Below, one piece after another: positions 38,178 through 52,049 of a DNA stretch of 64,000 bases; the stretch's first letter is position 1, and each line of letters opens with the position of its first letter. Position numbers and translations under genes: made by a program. The notes below the pieces were generated by a model. That model was not told the DNA's origin. It did not search any database and was given only the letters and a program-made list of their open reading frames with translations. Origin of the DNA: Campylorhamphus procurvoides (taxonomy: Eukaryota; Chordata; Aves; Passeriformes; Dendrocolaptidae); the NCBI GenBank assembly GCA_013396655.1, contig WBMV01005979.1, forward strand, positions 613,744-677,743, in the 5' to 3' direction.

Positions 38178-39270
38178 GGTTCCTCAGGACCTTCTCCAGT
38201 CAGGTTCCCAAATGCAGACATTACAACCTCACTGAGAAACCTGTGCCAGTTTTGGACCGCTCTCACAATGAAAAGCATTTATCAGTTCCAATCTGTGTGC
38301 ATTGTGTCTTTTTTTTTTTCAGTGGGTATCACTGAGAAGTCTCTGGGTCAGTCTTCTTTACTCCCCACCCACCAGGTATTCGTACACATCTTTTCCAGGC
38401 TAAATAGTCCCATATCTCAGCCTCTTCTTATATGTCAGAGGCTTTGATCATTCAGTCTGGGTATGTCCATATCTCTCTAATACTGTGCAGCTCAGAACCA
38501 GGCTCAGTACTCCAGGTGTGGTCTCTTCAGTGTTGAGGACAAGGAAGGATCACCTCTCTCAACCTGCTGGCAATGCTTTTCCTAATACAGCCCAGAACAC
38601 CACTGGCTGCTCTTGTCATGAGGGTGGATTACTGGCTCATGGTCAAGCTACTGCCCACCCAGACAAGGTTCCTTTCTGCACAGCTGATTTCCATCTGGTC
38701 AGTACCCAGCATGTGCTGGTGCTTGGGGAAATTTCTCCTCAGGGACAGAACTTTGCCCTTCCCGTTGTTGATCTTCATGAGATTCTTGTTGGTCTTTTTC
38801 TCTAGCCTGCTGTGGTACTTCTGTATTACTGCACACTAGCCTGGTGCCAGCCACTCCTTAAAATCTTGTATCACCTCTAAGCTTCCTGAAGGCAGGTGCA
38901 CTTTGTCTCAACATTCAGGTTATTAATGATGAAGCTGAAGAAGACTGAACCCAATACTGATGCTTGGAGTACTCCAGTAGTAACTTGCCTCCAGCTTGTC
39001 TGATACCACTAATGGCAATACTTTAAGCTCAGCTGTTCACTTAGTTTTCAGACCACCTCGCTGTCCACTTACGTAGCTCATTCTTCATTAATTGTCATTG
39101 AGGTTATTACAGTGTTGAAGGTTCTTGCTTGGAGAAAGTCAGGATAAACATTCACATCTTTCCTCACTATCCTTCAAGCCAGTCATTTGATCGTGGAAGG
39201 TCATCAGTTTGATTGAGTATATCCATGGTATTCCAAATCACCTTCTTAGCTTTGATCCAGGCTTTAAGTG
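38178..39270 (-). mobile_element. Long CR1 LINE fragment with decayed ORF2 C-terminus (minus strand)
   Basis: Starts near AGGACCTTCTCCAGTCAGGT and continues through 'CTCAGAACCAGGCTCAGTAC', AACCTGCTGGCAATGCTTTT, 'TTGCCCTTCCCGTTGTTGAT' and CCAATACTGATGCTTGGAGT to 'ATATCCATGGTATTCCAAAT'. These are, in order, the known - strand landmarks of CR1 from the 3' UTR into the reverse transcriptase C-terminus. It is heavily mutated, with no intact frame, and lacks the extreme 3' tail. Confidence 0.85.
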
Positions 39271-40385
39271 AGTGTAGTGCCTTTGTGGTGGGATGCAGTG
39301 GTTACATCAGCTTATCCATGATGTGAAAACTGATTCTTAAAGATGGAGAAGGGAACCAAAGAGATTCTTTCACATTTGCCAGATATGAGGGAAAATTGCT
39401 ACTGTTCTGTAATTAGTTAAATGCTAAGCCCTGATTAAGAGCAGTAAGCCAATTTGTTTTTTTCTTAAAAGGTAATTTTAATTATCTCTGAGGATGATGT
39501 AGAGCAACTGACAGTCGATTACACTTGTGTGTTGGAAGACTATTGTAGCTATCTTACCAATTATAAAATGAGTGTCGCAATCCTGGAAAGAAAATTAGAA
39601 ATATGACATCTGCATGGATGATTAATAACAAGACAGACCAGTCAAGTTCAGATGGTAAGATTCAGAATTATGTAACACAAATTTTAGTATAAACCAACCA
39701 ACATCATATACCTAGCAGTAGATAATGATGCCATGTTTACAGAATGAGTAGTTATGTATCAGAAAGGAGGAATTACAGTAGGATGTTAAGGGTTGTTATA
39801 GGTTACCAACTGACCATAAACTGCTTTTTTATTGCTCAAGATGAAAAGAGCTAATGTGATCTTTTAAAGGATAGCTTGAACCAACAGAGAAGAGAAAAAG
39901 CGTGATGTGATTTCCTGAAATCTTGGCAAAAGCATTACTGGAATGCCATTTACAATCAAGAATTGCTACTTCTTTTAGGAGACCGTTGGTACTATTTCGA
40001 GAACACTTGGGAGCGAACTGTGCCCTGGGAAACACATTTTATAATGAAATCTTTCAAGAAATAAAACCAGTGATGAAATTAAGGATACTCTTGACTTCTA
40101 GTTTCAGAGTTTAGGCAAAGTCTAATGTTGATGGATTTTTTTAAAATCTGAGATCCAGTGGGTAGACTGCAAAATAGCAAAAATCAAACTTTTAAACAAA
40201 GAATAACTATCAGAATTACAAGACACAGTATAACAATGACAACAATAGTAATAGATTTCTGGAAATGTTTAATTAAAAATAAGATGCAGATTCTTTGTCA
40301 TAAAGACAAGCAAATTTAGAAATTTAGGGCTAAACTTATACATACTCAACTGTGAAGTCTTTCTCCTCTAAATACCTGCTCCTGC

Positions 40386-40404
40386 AAAAAAAGAAAAAAA
40401 AAAG
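40386..40404. repeat. A-rich run
   Basis: AAAAAAAGAAAAAAAAAAGA-type run in intron 5. A similar run lies at 40559-40586 and a plain run of 12 A at 40729-40740. Confidence 0.85.
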
Positions 40405-40558
40405 AAGATGGGTGACATAACTTCTAAATAAGGAAATAAGGCCTAGAATTAGATAAGATCGATCCAGATACTAGGATCAATTTTTGGTTGGTTTTTTTTG
40501 TGTTGTTTCGTTTTGTAATTTTTAAGAGATGCTTTCCTTCATTGTGTATCAGGCTCTG

Positions 40559-40586
40559 CAAAAAAAGAAAAATAAAAAAAAAAAGA
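40559..40586. repeat. A-rich run
   Basis: A runs interrupted by single G and T bases in intron 5. About 40 to 75 bases upstream is a T/G-rich tract (40481-40522). Confidence 0.85.
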
Positions 40587-43500
40587 GTGAACTGTGGCCA
40601 GATTGTTATAATTGTTACTTTTTTTCCAAAGAACATCCAAGTGCTTCCATAAGCATTTAGTGGAAGAATGGCTAAAACTTCTGACAGTGCATTCTGTATT
40701 TTATTTTTATAGATGTAGGGACAAGGATAAAAAAAAAAAAGGCAAAAATCAAACTATCTAGTATTGTCAGTCCTTCTCTAGAGCCAATAATAAAAGAAAT
40801 AAGGCAAAACAGTTGCAAAAGCACATGGTGGAATTCCAAAGTTAGTAGAAATCAACTGCCCCTCCCTGCCATTCAGGGAAGAATGAATTAATATCTTCTC
40901 AATCTCAATACTATGATCATATGTTAAATTGCTCGTAAAATCCTAAGCTAAAGAAACTGGAATTCCTAAACAATTCCCTGATGGATGGAAGAATGCTCTT
41001 GCGCTGTGGAAGTGTAATAACATTCAGTAGCTGCTTTGAGAAACTGGCTGAAATGAAACATAACTGTAAAGGTTTTATGAACGAACTGTAGTAAAATTGT
41101 ATACCAGCTGCTCTGGGAGGTAGTTTAAGTCTCATAAAATCATAGGGCTGTTGACAGTACTGCTCTTGTTGTCTCTGTGCATTTCATCTTTGGATGTGGC
41201 AAGTTCTGCACATGTAGGTAATTGATAAGAGAATTCCTTTGCAGTATCCTAGAGACCAGTCCTAGCCTACTTTACCTTTGGCAAGAAATAAAATGCAAAT
41301 ATTAACATGGTATACTATAATATTGAGGTAAATAGAGAACATACTTGAGTTTTCTGTTTCTTAGCTACTGTTGCATTAGAATTCTAATTCATTTTGGGGA
41401 AAAAAAGTAAAGTCTTGGCTAAGCCTCATGTTTATAAAATCATTTCTTTTATTCCAAGACAAAGAGCCTGCTGAGAAATGAGCTGTTTTTTCATTATTTC
41501 ATTGCTTTCTTGTGTCTGTATGCTTAACTCCAGGAAGTTATGCACGTAAGGACAATTCAGTGCTTAAAATGTCAGGAATAGTCTGATTTGACCATAATGG
41601 TGACAGTAACCAGTAAGGATAGGAAATAGAAAAAAAATTAAAGGTGTAGATGTTTCTTCAAGAGACATTCTTTATTTCACAGTGCTTACTAGCTCCTATT
41701 CAAAGTAGTAGGATGCATTTTACACAATTTTAATAACATTTTAGCAGGTAAAAATGTGATGATATTTACAGTGATGTGCAATTTTAATGGATAATTTAAA
41801 AGAAAACATTTTATTTGACATCTGTCATCAAACAGTGCAACATCATGTGTCAGAACTTAGTGAATCTGTGTATTTTTCTAATATCCTTCAGAATGGGAAT
41901 CTATGAAACAAAACCATTTTAGACTGTAGAGATGACATGTTGCTGAAAAAAGAAATTTAGCATTGTGAGGGATGCAACTGCCTGCTCAAAAGTTCTCTGA
42001 ATGACATAAGGCCCTAAAAAATTAAATCAAAGTCCCAAACTAGCTTACAATACATTCAGTTGTTCTTATTGTAAGAACTGTGTTTTAGGTTTTTAACCTT
42101 CATGTTATTGTACAAAATTCAGTACTGTGGTCATACAGACTATTTGGGTATATGGGTAATGCAGATTATATGCATGTATGAGTGGTGTTCACTGTTCCTT
42201 TTGTTGAGGGGTATGGCTGTTTATGGGGCCATTGTGGAAGCCCAATCGTTGACATGATCCAGGTTAAAAATAGGCTTCAAAAGATGCAGGGGAATGGCAG
42301 CGTTATAAATTGTCTTTACAGCTGAGATCAAGGGTGATGAACAGTATGTAATTTTACTCTTCATTCTTGGATTTTGTGTTGGTTTATTTAGAGAGGACTT
42401 TTTATGTTTATTATAAAGACTACTCTTATTTTTTGCAAGAAGGGTTGTATTGATGGCTTTACTAAGGGCTATGGCAGGCAATACTGTTCATTTTCAGCAT
42501 AACAGCTTGAGGGGAAAGAGAATCATGTAAAATGTATAGAGGCAAATGAAAGAATGAAGTAGAGAAAGCTTGAATGTGGGAAAATAATGATATATCCTAT
42601 ATACTTAAATATGTATATGTATAAATAAAAATATACTTCAAGAATGGAAATAAGGACCTCTGTGCAAGGATGCATTAGGGTGTAGAAAAGTCATCTCTAG
42701 ATGTTATTACACCTGTTCAGCTCATCACTTTGTTTTTAACATTTAATGAAAGTATTCTAACTCATTAAAACAAAAGTGGCTTTGTAGAATTTGGAAATTT
42801 GAGTGTGTCTTTTTTACCTCCTTTAAAAATTCCATTTGAGGAGAAGAATATCTAAGTTCTGACCACTTCAGGGTCTAATCACACCACCCATCTTGTAAAG
42901 TATTCATTTTTTTCATAAGGTCGTGGTTTATCAGCTATATTTTTGACAGTGAGCAAAGAGGAAAATCTGATTCCCTCCTTCAATAATGTGCACATACAGA
43001 TTTAACTATAAGTTTTTGAAGGTGGAATTAGATCTATAACTACAGAATGTTTCTGATAATAAAATCAAATTGTGTTTGTTTAGTAGGGTAAACTAAAGAC
43101 AGAATTTCGGCAGCTATTAGGTAGGATAAAATCTGAACTTAGTGTTTGGGTGTACCTTTCACCTCTTAATGTTCCTAGTGAAAACCTAGTAAAAGTGTTT
43201 GCTGGAAATGTTGCAACAAAGATATAATTTAAAAGATCATTATTGTAAGAATATGAAATTATTAGTTAGGTACATTAAGAGAATAAGAAGGTGTTAATTA
43301 GTGAGTTACAGGACTTTATACAAATGTTCAAAATTAATAGTGTCTTTTCTTCCTATACTTGTAAAACTTTATTTAAGAATTGATGGTCACCATCTAGACC
43401 TTATATTTCAGCCATTTGGTTATTTATTTAACAAAAGGCTGAAAGCTGTATGAACTGTGCTCCTTATTAGTGATAGCACTAATATGCTTTTTACTGTACT

Positions 43501-44286
43501 TTGCTTTTCAGAAAGTATTAAGTGGCATAGATGTAGATACAGAGTTACCCTTTTTAAATTGCTCTCTGTAATGTCATTTGTGAATTTTTTAGCAGCTATC
43601 TTTGCAAAGTGTTTTTTTAATAAGTCCAGAATTTCTCTTTAAAATGCTTTTGATTTCAAATGTAACTAGAGAAATCTATGCACTTTGTGCATTATCTGTC
43701 TTCATGACATTTGTCACAAGAAAGCTAGAAACCCTTACTAATCTTAGCTTCTTAAAATTGTAGTCCTTTATCCATTTGATAAATGAAAATAAATCCACAA
43801 CTCAGATGAATAAAACTTCATAGATCATTAGCCTAATTAATTCATAAGACTTGAAAAATAATTCTTGTGCATAGTTATTATCTTGAATTCAAATTTTTAT
43901 GTCATACCAGCAGCATTGTTCTCTGAATACCATAAAATTGCAAGGCATCTCACACTTATTCTGTAATGGATATTTCTTCACAACTTTAATCAGATGTGTT
44001 CTTTTAAATTATGATGAATTGGGAGACTGAGGTGAAATGTGATAGATGCAATACTTACTATCTTGGATTTTAGTAAAAAAAGAAAGTACTGATTTTTAAA
44101 GGGTAGCATGGACTCAAGTGCTGAAGACGAGTAGCTCCCCCCAAAGAATGGTGGGAGAAAATTAAGTTCACCATTCCAGGTGCTAATTTATTTTCTTTCT
44201 CATGGTAATTTATAGTCGTATTTGAACCTCTTTATTATACAATAATTCCCTTTTTCCCAATTTTATTCATAATCCTTTCTTTTCAG

Positions 44287-44413
44287 TTTCCGCACTAGCA
44301 AAGGTGTTGGGTATTCTGCTCATTTTGTTGGCAACTGCTTAATAGTTACATCACTGAAGTCAAAAGGCAAAGGTTTCCAGCACTGTGTGAAGTATGACTT
44401 TCAGCCACGCAAG
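44287..44413 (+). CDS. NBEA: NBEA coding exon (inferred exon 6), ConA-like lectin domain
   Basis: Acceptor CTTTTCAG|, donor CGCAAG|GTAAGC. The first base completes the Cys codon begun in the previous exon, followed by 42 codons. They read [20 protein letters not shown], then [14 protein letters not shown] and KYDFQPRK. This is the central sheet of the lectin-like domain. [12 protein letters not shown] and KYDFQPRK are the NBEA versions (LRBA has [12 protein letters not shown] and KFDFKPQK). The exon leaves in phase 0. Exons 5 and 6 together make 249 bases and so form an in-frame pair. Confidence 0.97.
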
Positions 44414-47300
44414 GTAAGCAAGGTGATATTTGCAGTAAAGAATAACACTGAAAATGTGTTAAGTGCTTTTGGAAAGAAAGGCTAAAATCCTTTTAGTGTC
44501 ATCGTTTTACTAATAACTTCTAAGTAACTAGTCTGATGGTCATGCAAAGTTTTATGTCAGTTAAAGTTCAGAATCAATTCAAGAAAAATGTAATAATTTA
44601 CAGAGTAACATTTCTATAAAGTCAGCTTGTTTTTTAAAAACACTGCTTAATTAGCTTCAGATAGAGAAGAATTTTGAGTATTTGTTAAATGGTGGTATTT
44701 TATTATTAAAATTCCATCATTCTGTTTCTGAAAATTCTGTATGTGGTAACTTTGTTGCCAATGTCTTGAAAAAATTTCATGGGAAATGCTACAGTTTCAT
44801 TATCTGGTGCTGTGTGATATAAGGCTCTGAACTTTGTTATGTGTAAGTGGTGTTTTGGGATTTCTCATTTTTCATAGTAAATCTTGATTATATCTCTAGA
44901 TCATATTAGTGTTCATTTCTACTGTATGCCTAGTAGTCCTAGGGGAATGATTATTCTTCAGCCTTCAAAATTGCAGTTAGTTGACTGAAGTATTGACTTT
45001 TCCCTACAGCAAGCTTTCTGTGTTTGTCATTGATAGCAGTTTGTGTATATTTTGCAGTTTGTATACATTTTGTATATATTTTGCTCATTTCTTTTTTAAT
45101 GGGCTTAGCATCTGTATATTGAATTTCAGTGCTTGTTTTGTTCTGAGAAACCAAACTCCTAGGGAGGAATGCCATTGTTCACACATCAGCTTAATGTTCT
45201 ATTTTTCTTGGTATGTATTTGTGGTTCAAAATCACTGATTCTAATTTCACCGTGTAGCTTTGAGGTCACTTGTGGGGTTTTTTAAAACAAAATAATGCCT
45301 TTTTCTAGCATATTACTTGAGGATATGTAAAGCCTTATTATCTCATATCTGCTGAGTCTATCAGACCAAATCAATTCTCTTTTGTGCATTTAATTTTATG
45401 ACAGAAAAGTGTTTTGGTAACATTTCAGTTTTCTTTTACAGTAGCACATCTGATGCTACTGATGAACACTGAACTGAGGAACAAATGATATTGTTAACTT
45501 TTGTATTATGTTCTTGTTAATTAGCTTTTGGGATTTAGCTGATCTTTTCTTTATTTGCTGACGAAGATGTAGTCTTTCATATTTTAGTGAGAAATTATCT
45601 TGGTAATTTTAATATGAATGACTAGTTTTCTTTATGCCAACTCTAGAAAATTTTAGCTTTTGCTGTTCTACTTAAAATAGCTAATTCTGAAATACTACTA
45701 CATGTATATATCATTGTAGGAATACAGGTTTCAAATGATAATCAGCTGATCTGCTTAAGTATGTCCAAATATAACTCCCATGCTAGTTTTATATTTCCCA
45801 AAACATTTGCTTCATACACTTTGGGTTGTATGTCAGATTTAGAAAGTATTTGAAATAAGTGTTCTATAATATATTTGCATGTGACATATATTTTTTCCAT
45901 TACTAACTTGTCTTTACATGTATGTGGTAAGGTACATAATGCATAATGGAAGAAATAAAATCTGTCAAATACAATTCCTGGCTCTAACAAATCAAAATGT
46001 ATCCTGTTTTAACATGTAAATTGATTTTCTTCATATTATTTAGATATGAGACTAGTTTCACTGTGCAAACTTTTAATGTGTATGTATGTATTCAAAAATT
46101 GTGTACTCATTTACAAAGCAGCTAACTGTCCAAATGCTAACTTGAGAAGTGTGAATTTTGCCATCATGTGTACTATTTTCTATAGTTTTTTGTATTTGTT
46201 TGCAGACATGGACATTTCAGCAATAGATTTTGCCAGAAAGATCATCCTCATTAAACTTCTGAATAATGTTAGGGTTTTTCTAAAAATTTTTGTGAATCAC
46301 AGTAATATTATGTATTCAAATCACCTGTTCAAAAGCCTTATGTGGGCAGATCAGAAAGTTACTGTGTTCACATAAAGATCTTCCTGCTGTTAACTATGTC
46401 ATATGACACTATTCACAGCATAATATGCAATTTTAATTTAAAACTTCAAGGTGTGTCAAGTGGTTACTTTAGGTTTCAATTCATGTATTTTAAATACATT
46501 GTAAAAGCAAGTATTTATAAAAAATATATGGAGAAATTTGGTTATTATATCCCCAAACAGAAAATGTGGGTGTAGTATAATAAACTGATATCTCAACAGA
46601 GCTAAACTAACTTTAGCAGTGTTGTATTCAATATGTCTAAACTGTTTTTTTTGGGACTCCAAATTGAAATTTTTGTGCATTAGTAACCCATACTGATTTT
46701 TTCTCCCTTGAGTTCCAGCCTCAGCATCGATCCTTGTAAAAGTATAATAGGAAAGCAGTGTAGTCAAGAGCCAACAGTTTTTTTGTCTTATGTTTCTGAT
46801 TCTGAACTTCTTTACTAATTTCAGTATAGACAGAACCAAGTTCCATATACTGGAAGTACTTAGTGTGTAGTGCCTCATCTCTCTGATTTTACTGTGCTAG
46901 GGAATAGGAATATGACTTAGTGGATTTCAACAGTACAAAAAATGAACAGGTTGTTATCTGAAGAATCTTTGAGTGCTAACTAAAGAAGCTCTTGTTACAG
47001 ATGAGAGTCATGGTCTTTGTGCATTTTTGAGAAAATGATATAGAGAAGGAAACTTCAGGATGAATGTAAAAGAAAACTATATTTCTGACTTCAAATATTA
47101 GAAAAATGAAAAGGAATTTTTCAACAATGAGTTGAAATAAAATTGTGTGTAAGAGCATGCAACTTGGTTTGGTTTGTAGCGTAGTAATAAAGCCCTGAAA
47201 ATCATGACCTCACATACAGAATAGGAGAGAAATCAAAAAAACACTTGTACAACATCAGCAAACATTCACATGAGACATAGGTGATAGGAGGTTTTGAGAC

Positions 47301-47322
47301 ATATATATATATATATATATAC
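47301..47322. repeat. (AT)n microsatellite
   Basis: About eleven uninterrupted AT units within intron 6, followed by ACACCTG. Confidence 0.95.
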
Positions 47323-50276
47323 ACCTGCTTCTACATATATAAAAAGCAAAAATAAAAGAGAATCTGGAATGTCTTATTTTAAATTAGGTTATTGACATAA
47401 AAGAAGTATCTGAAACTTTGTTGACTTGAGCATCAGTGGGTGCTCATTTCAAATTGTAGTTACAGTTAGATATGACAGTGGGGCAGGCCTTGCTATTACA
47501 ATGATGCTCTGTATTAAAGACTTAACCTAATCGTATGAGTAAGTTCATGGTGACAATATATGCAATCAGGAAACTGTTCTATTCAGATTAAATTGTTAGC
47601 TGCATTACAAGAAGGGTTATAAAATCTGTGATAAATTGAGGAAGATCAGAAAGCATACTTACATAAAGAAGCTTGCATTAACTTGCTGTAAACTGGGTGA
47701 CGTCTTAGTGGTACAAGAGTTCAGACTAATTTTAAATACCATATGCATTTAGATTTATGTACTTTTGACATTTTTAGAGAGTTCAGACCAACTTTTGCTT
47801 GACTTTGTTGTGAAAAATGCAGAATATGCTTGGATATAGGGATTTGTGATTTTTACTTTTAAAGGAACTGTGAGAAACTGCCTTCTTAAATGAAAAAGGT
47901 TTTTGTTAGTGCTAGAGAAATTGTCTAAATGCAAAGATACAAAATGCTAAGAGCAAATACACCCTTAGAGAAAAAATCCAATCATGTTTAAAAGCTGCTC
48001 ACAATGTACCTGAGTGTAGATAAATAGCAAACTACAGGCCACTGTAAGTAAAAAGAAGTTGTTCAGAAAGTTGAAGTTGTGCCAAAATGAAGAGTACTTA
48101 GAAAAGTATGTTATAGCAAATTATTGCAGAATTATTACAGTTCTATTTCTTTTTTTCCTGTCCTTAGATGACTAAGGCTTAATAAGAGCCTTTGAAGAAC
48201 ATATTAACATAACAAAAAAGCTAAATAATTTAATTGCATAATTGTTTACTACAAGAGGAGTCAGTGGGGATGAGTCAGAGGAAGTGTCTCAAACTGAAAT
48301 GTCAGTAGAAGAGATATAGAAATAGATGTGAGATAGTAATTAGTTGCCAGGACCTCAGAGAAGGCAACCCAAGTTCCAAAGAAATTTGAATATGAAATTT
48401 GCCAAACTTTCAATTGGGACATATAATCCATTTTTTTACAAAGAAATTGTTGATGGAAAATGCTACAAATTTCAGAAAATGCCTTTGCTGATATTTAGAA
48501 TTACATATTATTATCATGCCTGATTTCTCAACCATCAAAATGGCTTAGAAGCTAGAAAAATGGAAAGGAAGGATTAGAAAGCATATAGATAATCTTATCT
48601 GGGACAAAGCAATCTGCTGTTACACTGGAATTCTTATCCCCTGCTTCCATTGAATTATTTGAAAGATTCTCATTTTGCATAAAAACACATTTGTGAGCCA
48701 GTTGGTACACACTGTTCCTGAAGACCTGTAGGCGTTATACTCATCTGAAAGCCTTAAAAAAGTTATCATGTGATAAGAGAATTTATGTTTGTAAAATATA
48801 GTGATAGAAGTATATGAATCAAGTAGGCAAGCAGGAATCTCAGAAGGATCTTTATTTTCCTGTTACTAGGAATACCTTATGGACTTAACTTGATGGTGTT
48901 TGTCATCCTCCCTTTAGGAACTAGCTTTGAAGACCTCTGTTACTCATTTTTTTCTAGGTTGATAGTGACAAATATGAGACAAAGAGTAAACCATTTTTTT
49001 TAATACTTGAATATTTCCCTGGCTAAATTTAGATGTAAATTTAGTTAATTCAAGTGTAGGAGGACAAAAAGCAGTATTTTACTGGATTAGTTCTGATAGT
49101 GGTCTGGGACAGACTTAGTGTGCATGCATCTGTGTGTATGCATGTGTATTCAAGAAAATCAAAGCTCAGGATTGTTAGGTTTTTGTCCTGTGGGTTAGAG
49201 TAACAGACATAGGTTGTGCTCTGACATAGCAGCAATGCTAAAGATTCAGAAAAGTTGCATGGAAGAAAGGAGGCTTGTACTGAAAGAAGCTTCATGTGCA
49301 TGTATGAGGAGGAAAAAGATTACAATAAGTAGATTATATAATTTTTCTAAAGTTTGATGTGAGCACAAAAGTTCTCCCAAGATTTTATTGCTCATTGTAA
49401 TTCCTGGTAGGTTCTGTGGACAGTGTTTCAACACCAGTAATGAACTATTTATTTCCAAATGAATGAGTCATCTATTAAGCTTTAGCTACACACAGAGACA
49501 GTCTTACAAACTGGTATGTTTTCAAAAGTTGTTTTAAAGCCCCATTTAAAAAAAAGAAAATCACACATGGAAGGTAAATGAATAAAACTTGGGTCTTATG
49601 GTTCTTGTAATCATGATTTCTGCTACAAAATCATCAGACCTGGAACCATTAATAGTACTATTGCAAAGAATGCCCGTTTTGAGGATGATAGTTTTTATAA
49701 TCATCATTGGCGATTGGTGGCGATTATTGGTAAATTAACCATTGAAGGAATGAGGACAAGATTTTTTTTTCTAAGAGTTTTATGTTGGGTTGTGTGGAAA
49801 TGACGATGAAAGGAACACTCTAGTCATGTGGTTTGTACCTAGTTTCTAATGACCATAGTCACCAGTTAAAATTCTAGACATTGAGTTATGAATATTTTGT
49901 TGAATTTATGGTACATGTCCCTGACTTAAGTCGAATCTGCCTACAAAATGGGAAATAATATTTACTGACTGAGTTTTGTGTTTGGGTTTTCTTTTTAAAT
50001 TTTTTTGGGGGATGGGGGGAGTGACTTACAAATAATACTTTGCTCATGATTGCTTGAAAAAAAGACTGTCAGACTGTCCATACTTGACTTCAGAAGCCAA
50101 AGCTGGAACAGAACAACCTTAATTCAGTATTGCCAAATAAATCTGTTTGCTTTTAAAAGCAAGAAGTGAGATACTCTAAAGTACTCTTGTATGATTATGA
50201 GCATTTTTCCCCCTTCTGTTGGTTTTAAGGAGGGAAAATGAAAAAAAAATATTTTTTCAGACCTGGAAACAAATGA

Positions 50277-50394
50277 TACATAAATATACACAAATATACA
50301 CAATATACATAATATACATAAATACACAATATACATAATAAATACACAATATACACAATATACATAAATATACACACATAAATATGTGTATTCT
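50277..50394. repeat. Imperfect tandem repeat of ATACACAAT/ATACATAAT type
   Basis: About 118 bases built from short units such as ATACACAAT, ATACATAA and AAATACACA. No G occurs on the + strand across most of it. On the - strand it creates artificial open frames rich in Ile, Tyr, Cys and Val (for example 50124-50375 and 50225-50572), which are not genes. Confidence 0.9.
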
Positions 50395-50774
50395 CGTATC
50401 TGTAGATATTATATATATGTAACAGGATGTCAATGTGAGGACTACTGTAATGGTTATTGTCAAAATATATTTTGCTGCATGATTTTTTTGCTTTTAATTC
50501 TGTACTTTGTCTAATTTCAAAATCAACATGTTGATAACATTTGCTTTTCTTTTCTCTGATACAGAGAGGCATAATTTTATATTAATAGGCTCTGTATCTA
50601 CTTATCCTGGTTCAGGGATAAACTCCAAGGGTTGCAGAAGTTCTCTGCTTTGAAGAAAAGAGACTTAGCTGAACATGAAAATATAATAATTAAAATAGAT
50701 ATTAAGAAAGGGAAGATGATGAAAATGTAAATAATTATTCCAAATTATTAAAATACAAAACGGTGTTTTCAAGG

Positions 50775-51245
50775 CAGACTTTTCCACAGAGTCAATAAGA
50801 TTGGAAAGGGACATGTTAAGATGGTCTGGTTTGACCCCCTGTTTGAAAAAGGGAACCTAGATCAGGTTGCTCTGGATGTTGCCCAGTTAGGTTTTGAATA
50901 TCTCCAAGCAAGAAGACTCCACTGTTTCTCTGACCAACCTGTCCAAGTGTTTGACTATCCTTACTGCTTGCTACCACCCATCTTACATATGTTTAAAAGG
51001 AGTTTTATATTTCAACTTGTGCCCATTGCCTCTTGTCCTGTCACTGGATACTATTGAGAAGTCTCTGGCTTCATCCTCTTTATCCCCTCCCCATCAAGTG
51101 TATATACACATGGATAAGATCACTCTGAGCTTTCTTTCCTCCGGACTATACAGACTCATATCTGAGCTTCTCTTCATGTGTCAGAGGCTTCAATTGCTTA
51201 ATCAACTCTGTGGCCCTTTCCAGATTTTCTGCCGTATGTTCATTT
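50775..51245 (-). mobile_element. CR1 LINE 3'-end fragment (minus strand)
   Basis: CACAGAGTCAATAAGATTGG at the left is a mutated CR1 3' end. It is followed by 'TAGGTTTTGAATATCTCCAA', 'CCTCTTGTCCTGTCACTGG' and 'CTTCATGTGTCAGAGGCTTC', the expected order for an inverted CR1. The overlapping open frames at 50821-51057 and 50894-51268 are CR1 shadows. Confidence 0.87.
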
Positions 51246-52049
51246 TTGTCTGTTTTTATATATTTTGAAATAATAAGCACCCATTAAAATTGCATATAGG
51301 TTGATTTGCAGTTCTGAAAATTTACATTTCCATTCCTAGTCTTAGATGAGTTTAAAGATTCAGTTTTGAGGGAAACTTCCAGTTTTCTTCTTGAACTTAC
51401 TTGTTGTTCTTGTTAAACAAATTATTTGAAAGAATCACAGTAGTTGTACTTGGGAGCATTTAACTGTGATAGTTTCTCCGTTTGAATATATAATACATTT
51501 TTAATGGTATGACAATTGTCCAAAATTTGGTGGAATAGTAAAGAATAGAGGAAAACTATCAAAGGAAGAAATCAGGATGACATCTGAAACTGGGCTGTAA
51601 AATTGGCTATTATGAATGTTTTCCTTTTATTGTATAATTTTTGACAGCTATTATGCAAAGACAGAGGTATGTGATAAGAGTTTGTTAAGGTAAGAGCACA
51701 TAGCTCTGGATATCCCATCAGAATTGACTTCTGGTTTGGGTATAGTGTGCGTAGTGTTGAAATTAAATTGCACTTTCAGGAGTGGAAGTCTTCAACTTTA
51801 TAATAGTATTTATTCTTCTTTGTCTCTAATCCCATAAAGGGATGCAGGTACATCATTACATTTAGACATGATTCTACTGACCGGACTTGAAGTTACACTG
51901 ACCTGACTTTTATTTTATGGGTTTACAAGGATTCATCTGTTTGTATAACTTTATGAGACTGGTCACTTATTTTTTTCTGCCATTCACTAACTTTTTAATT
52001 TTATAGCACAAAAACTGCCACTGTGTACTGATTTTTCATGTCTTTCCAG

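Larger units (their letters stand above)
37272..44286 (+). other. NBEA: NBEA intron 5
   Basis: GT-AG intron in phase 2, splitting a Cys codon. It holds one long - strand CR1 fragment (about 38178-39270) and A-rich low-complexity runs near 40386-40404, 40559-40586 and 40729-40740. The remaining sequence, including 40750-44280, is AT-rich and I see no gene or recognisable repeat in it. Confidence 0.93.
44414..52049 (+). other. NBEA: NBEA intron 6
   Basis: Phase-0 GT-AG intron. It holds an (AT)n microsatellite (47301-47322), an imperfect A/T/C tandem repeat (50277-50394) and a - strand CR1 fragment (about 50775-51245). A 140-codon open frame on the - strand at 46456-46878 shows no known domain and is probably chance. 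The rest is AT-rich and unassigned. Confidence 0.93.

Noticed and set aside
46456..46878. 140-codon open frame on the - strand, the longest in the window
   Set aside because: It is AT-rich intron, has no recognisable domain or splice structure, and one such frame is plausible by chance in 64 kb of AT-rich DNA read in six frames.
50124..50572. Ile/Tyr/Cys-rich open frames on the - strand that look like membrane proteins
   Set aside because: They are products of the ATACACAAT-type tandem repeat, which lacks stop codons in some frames.
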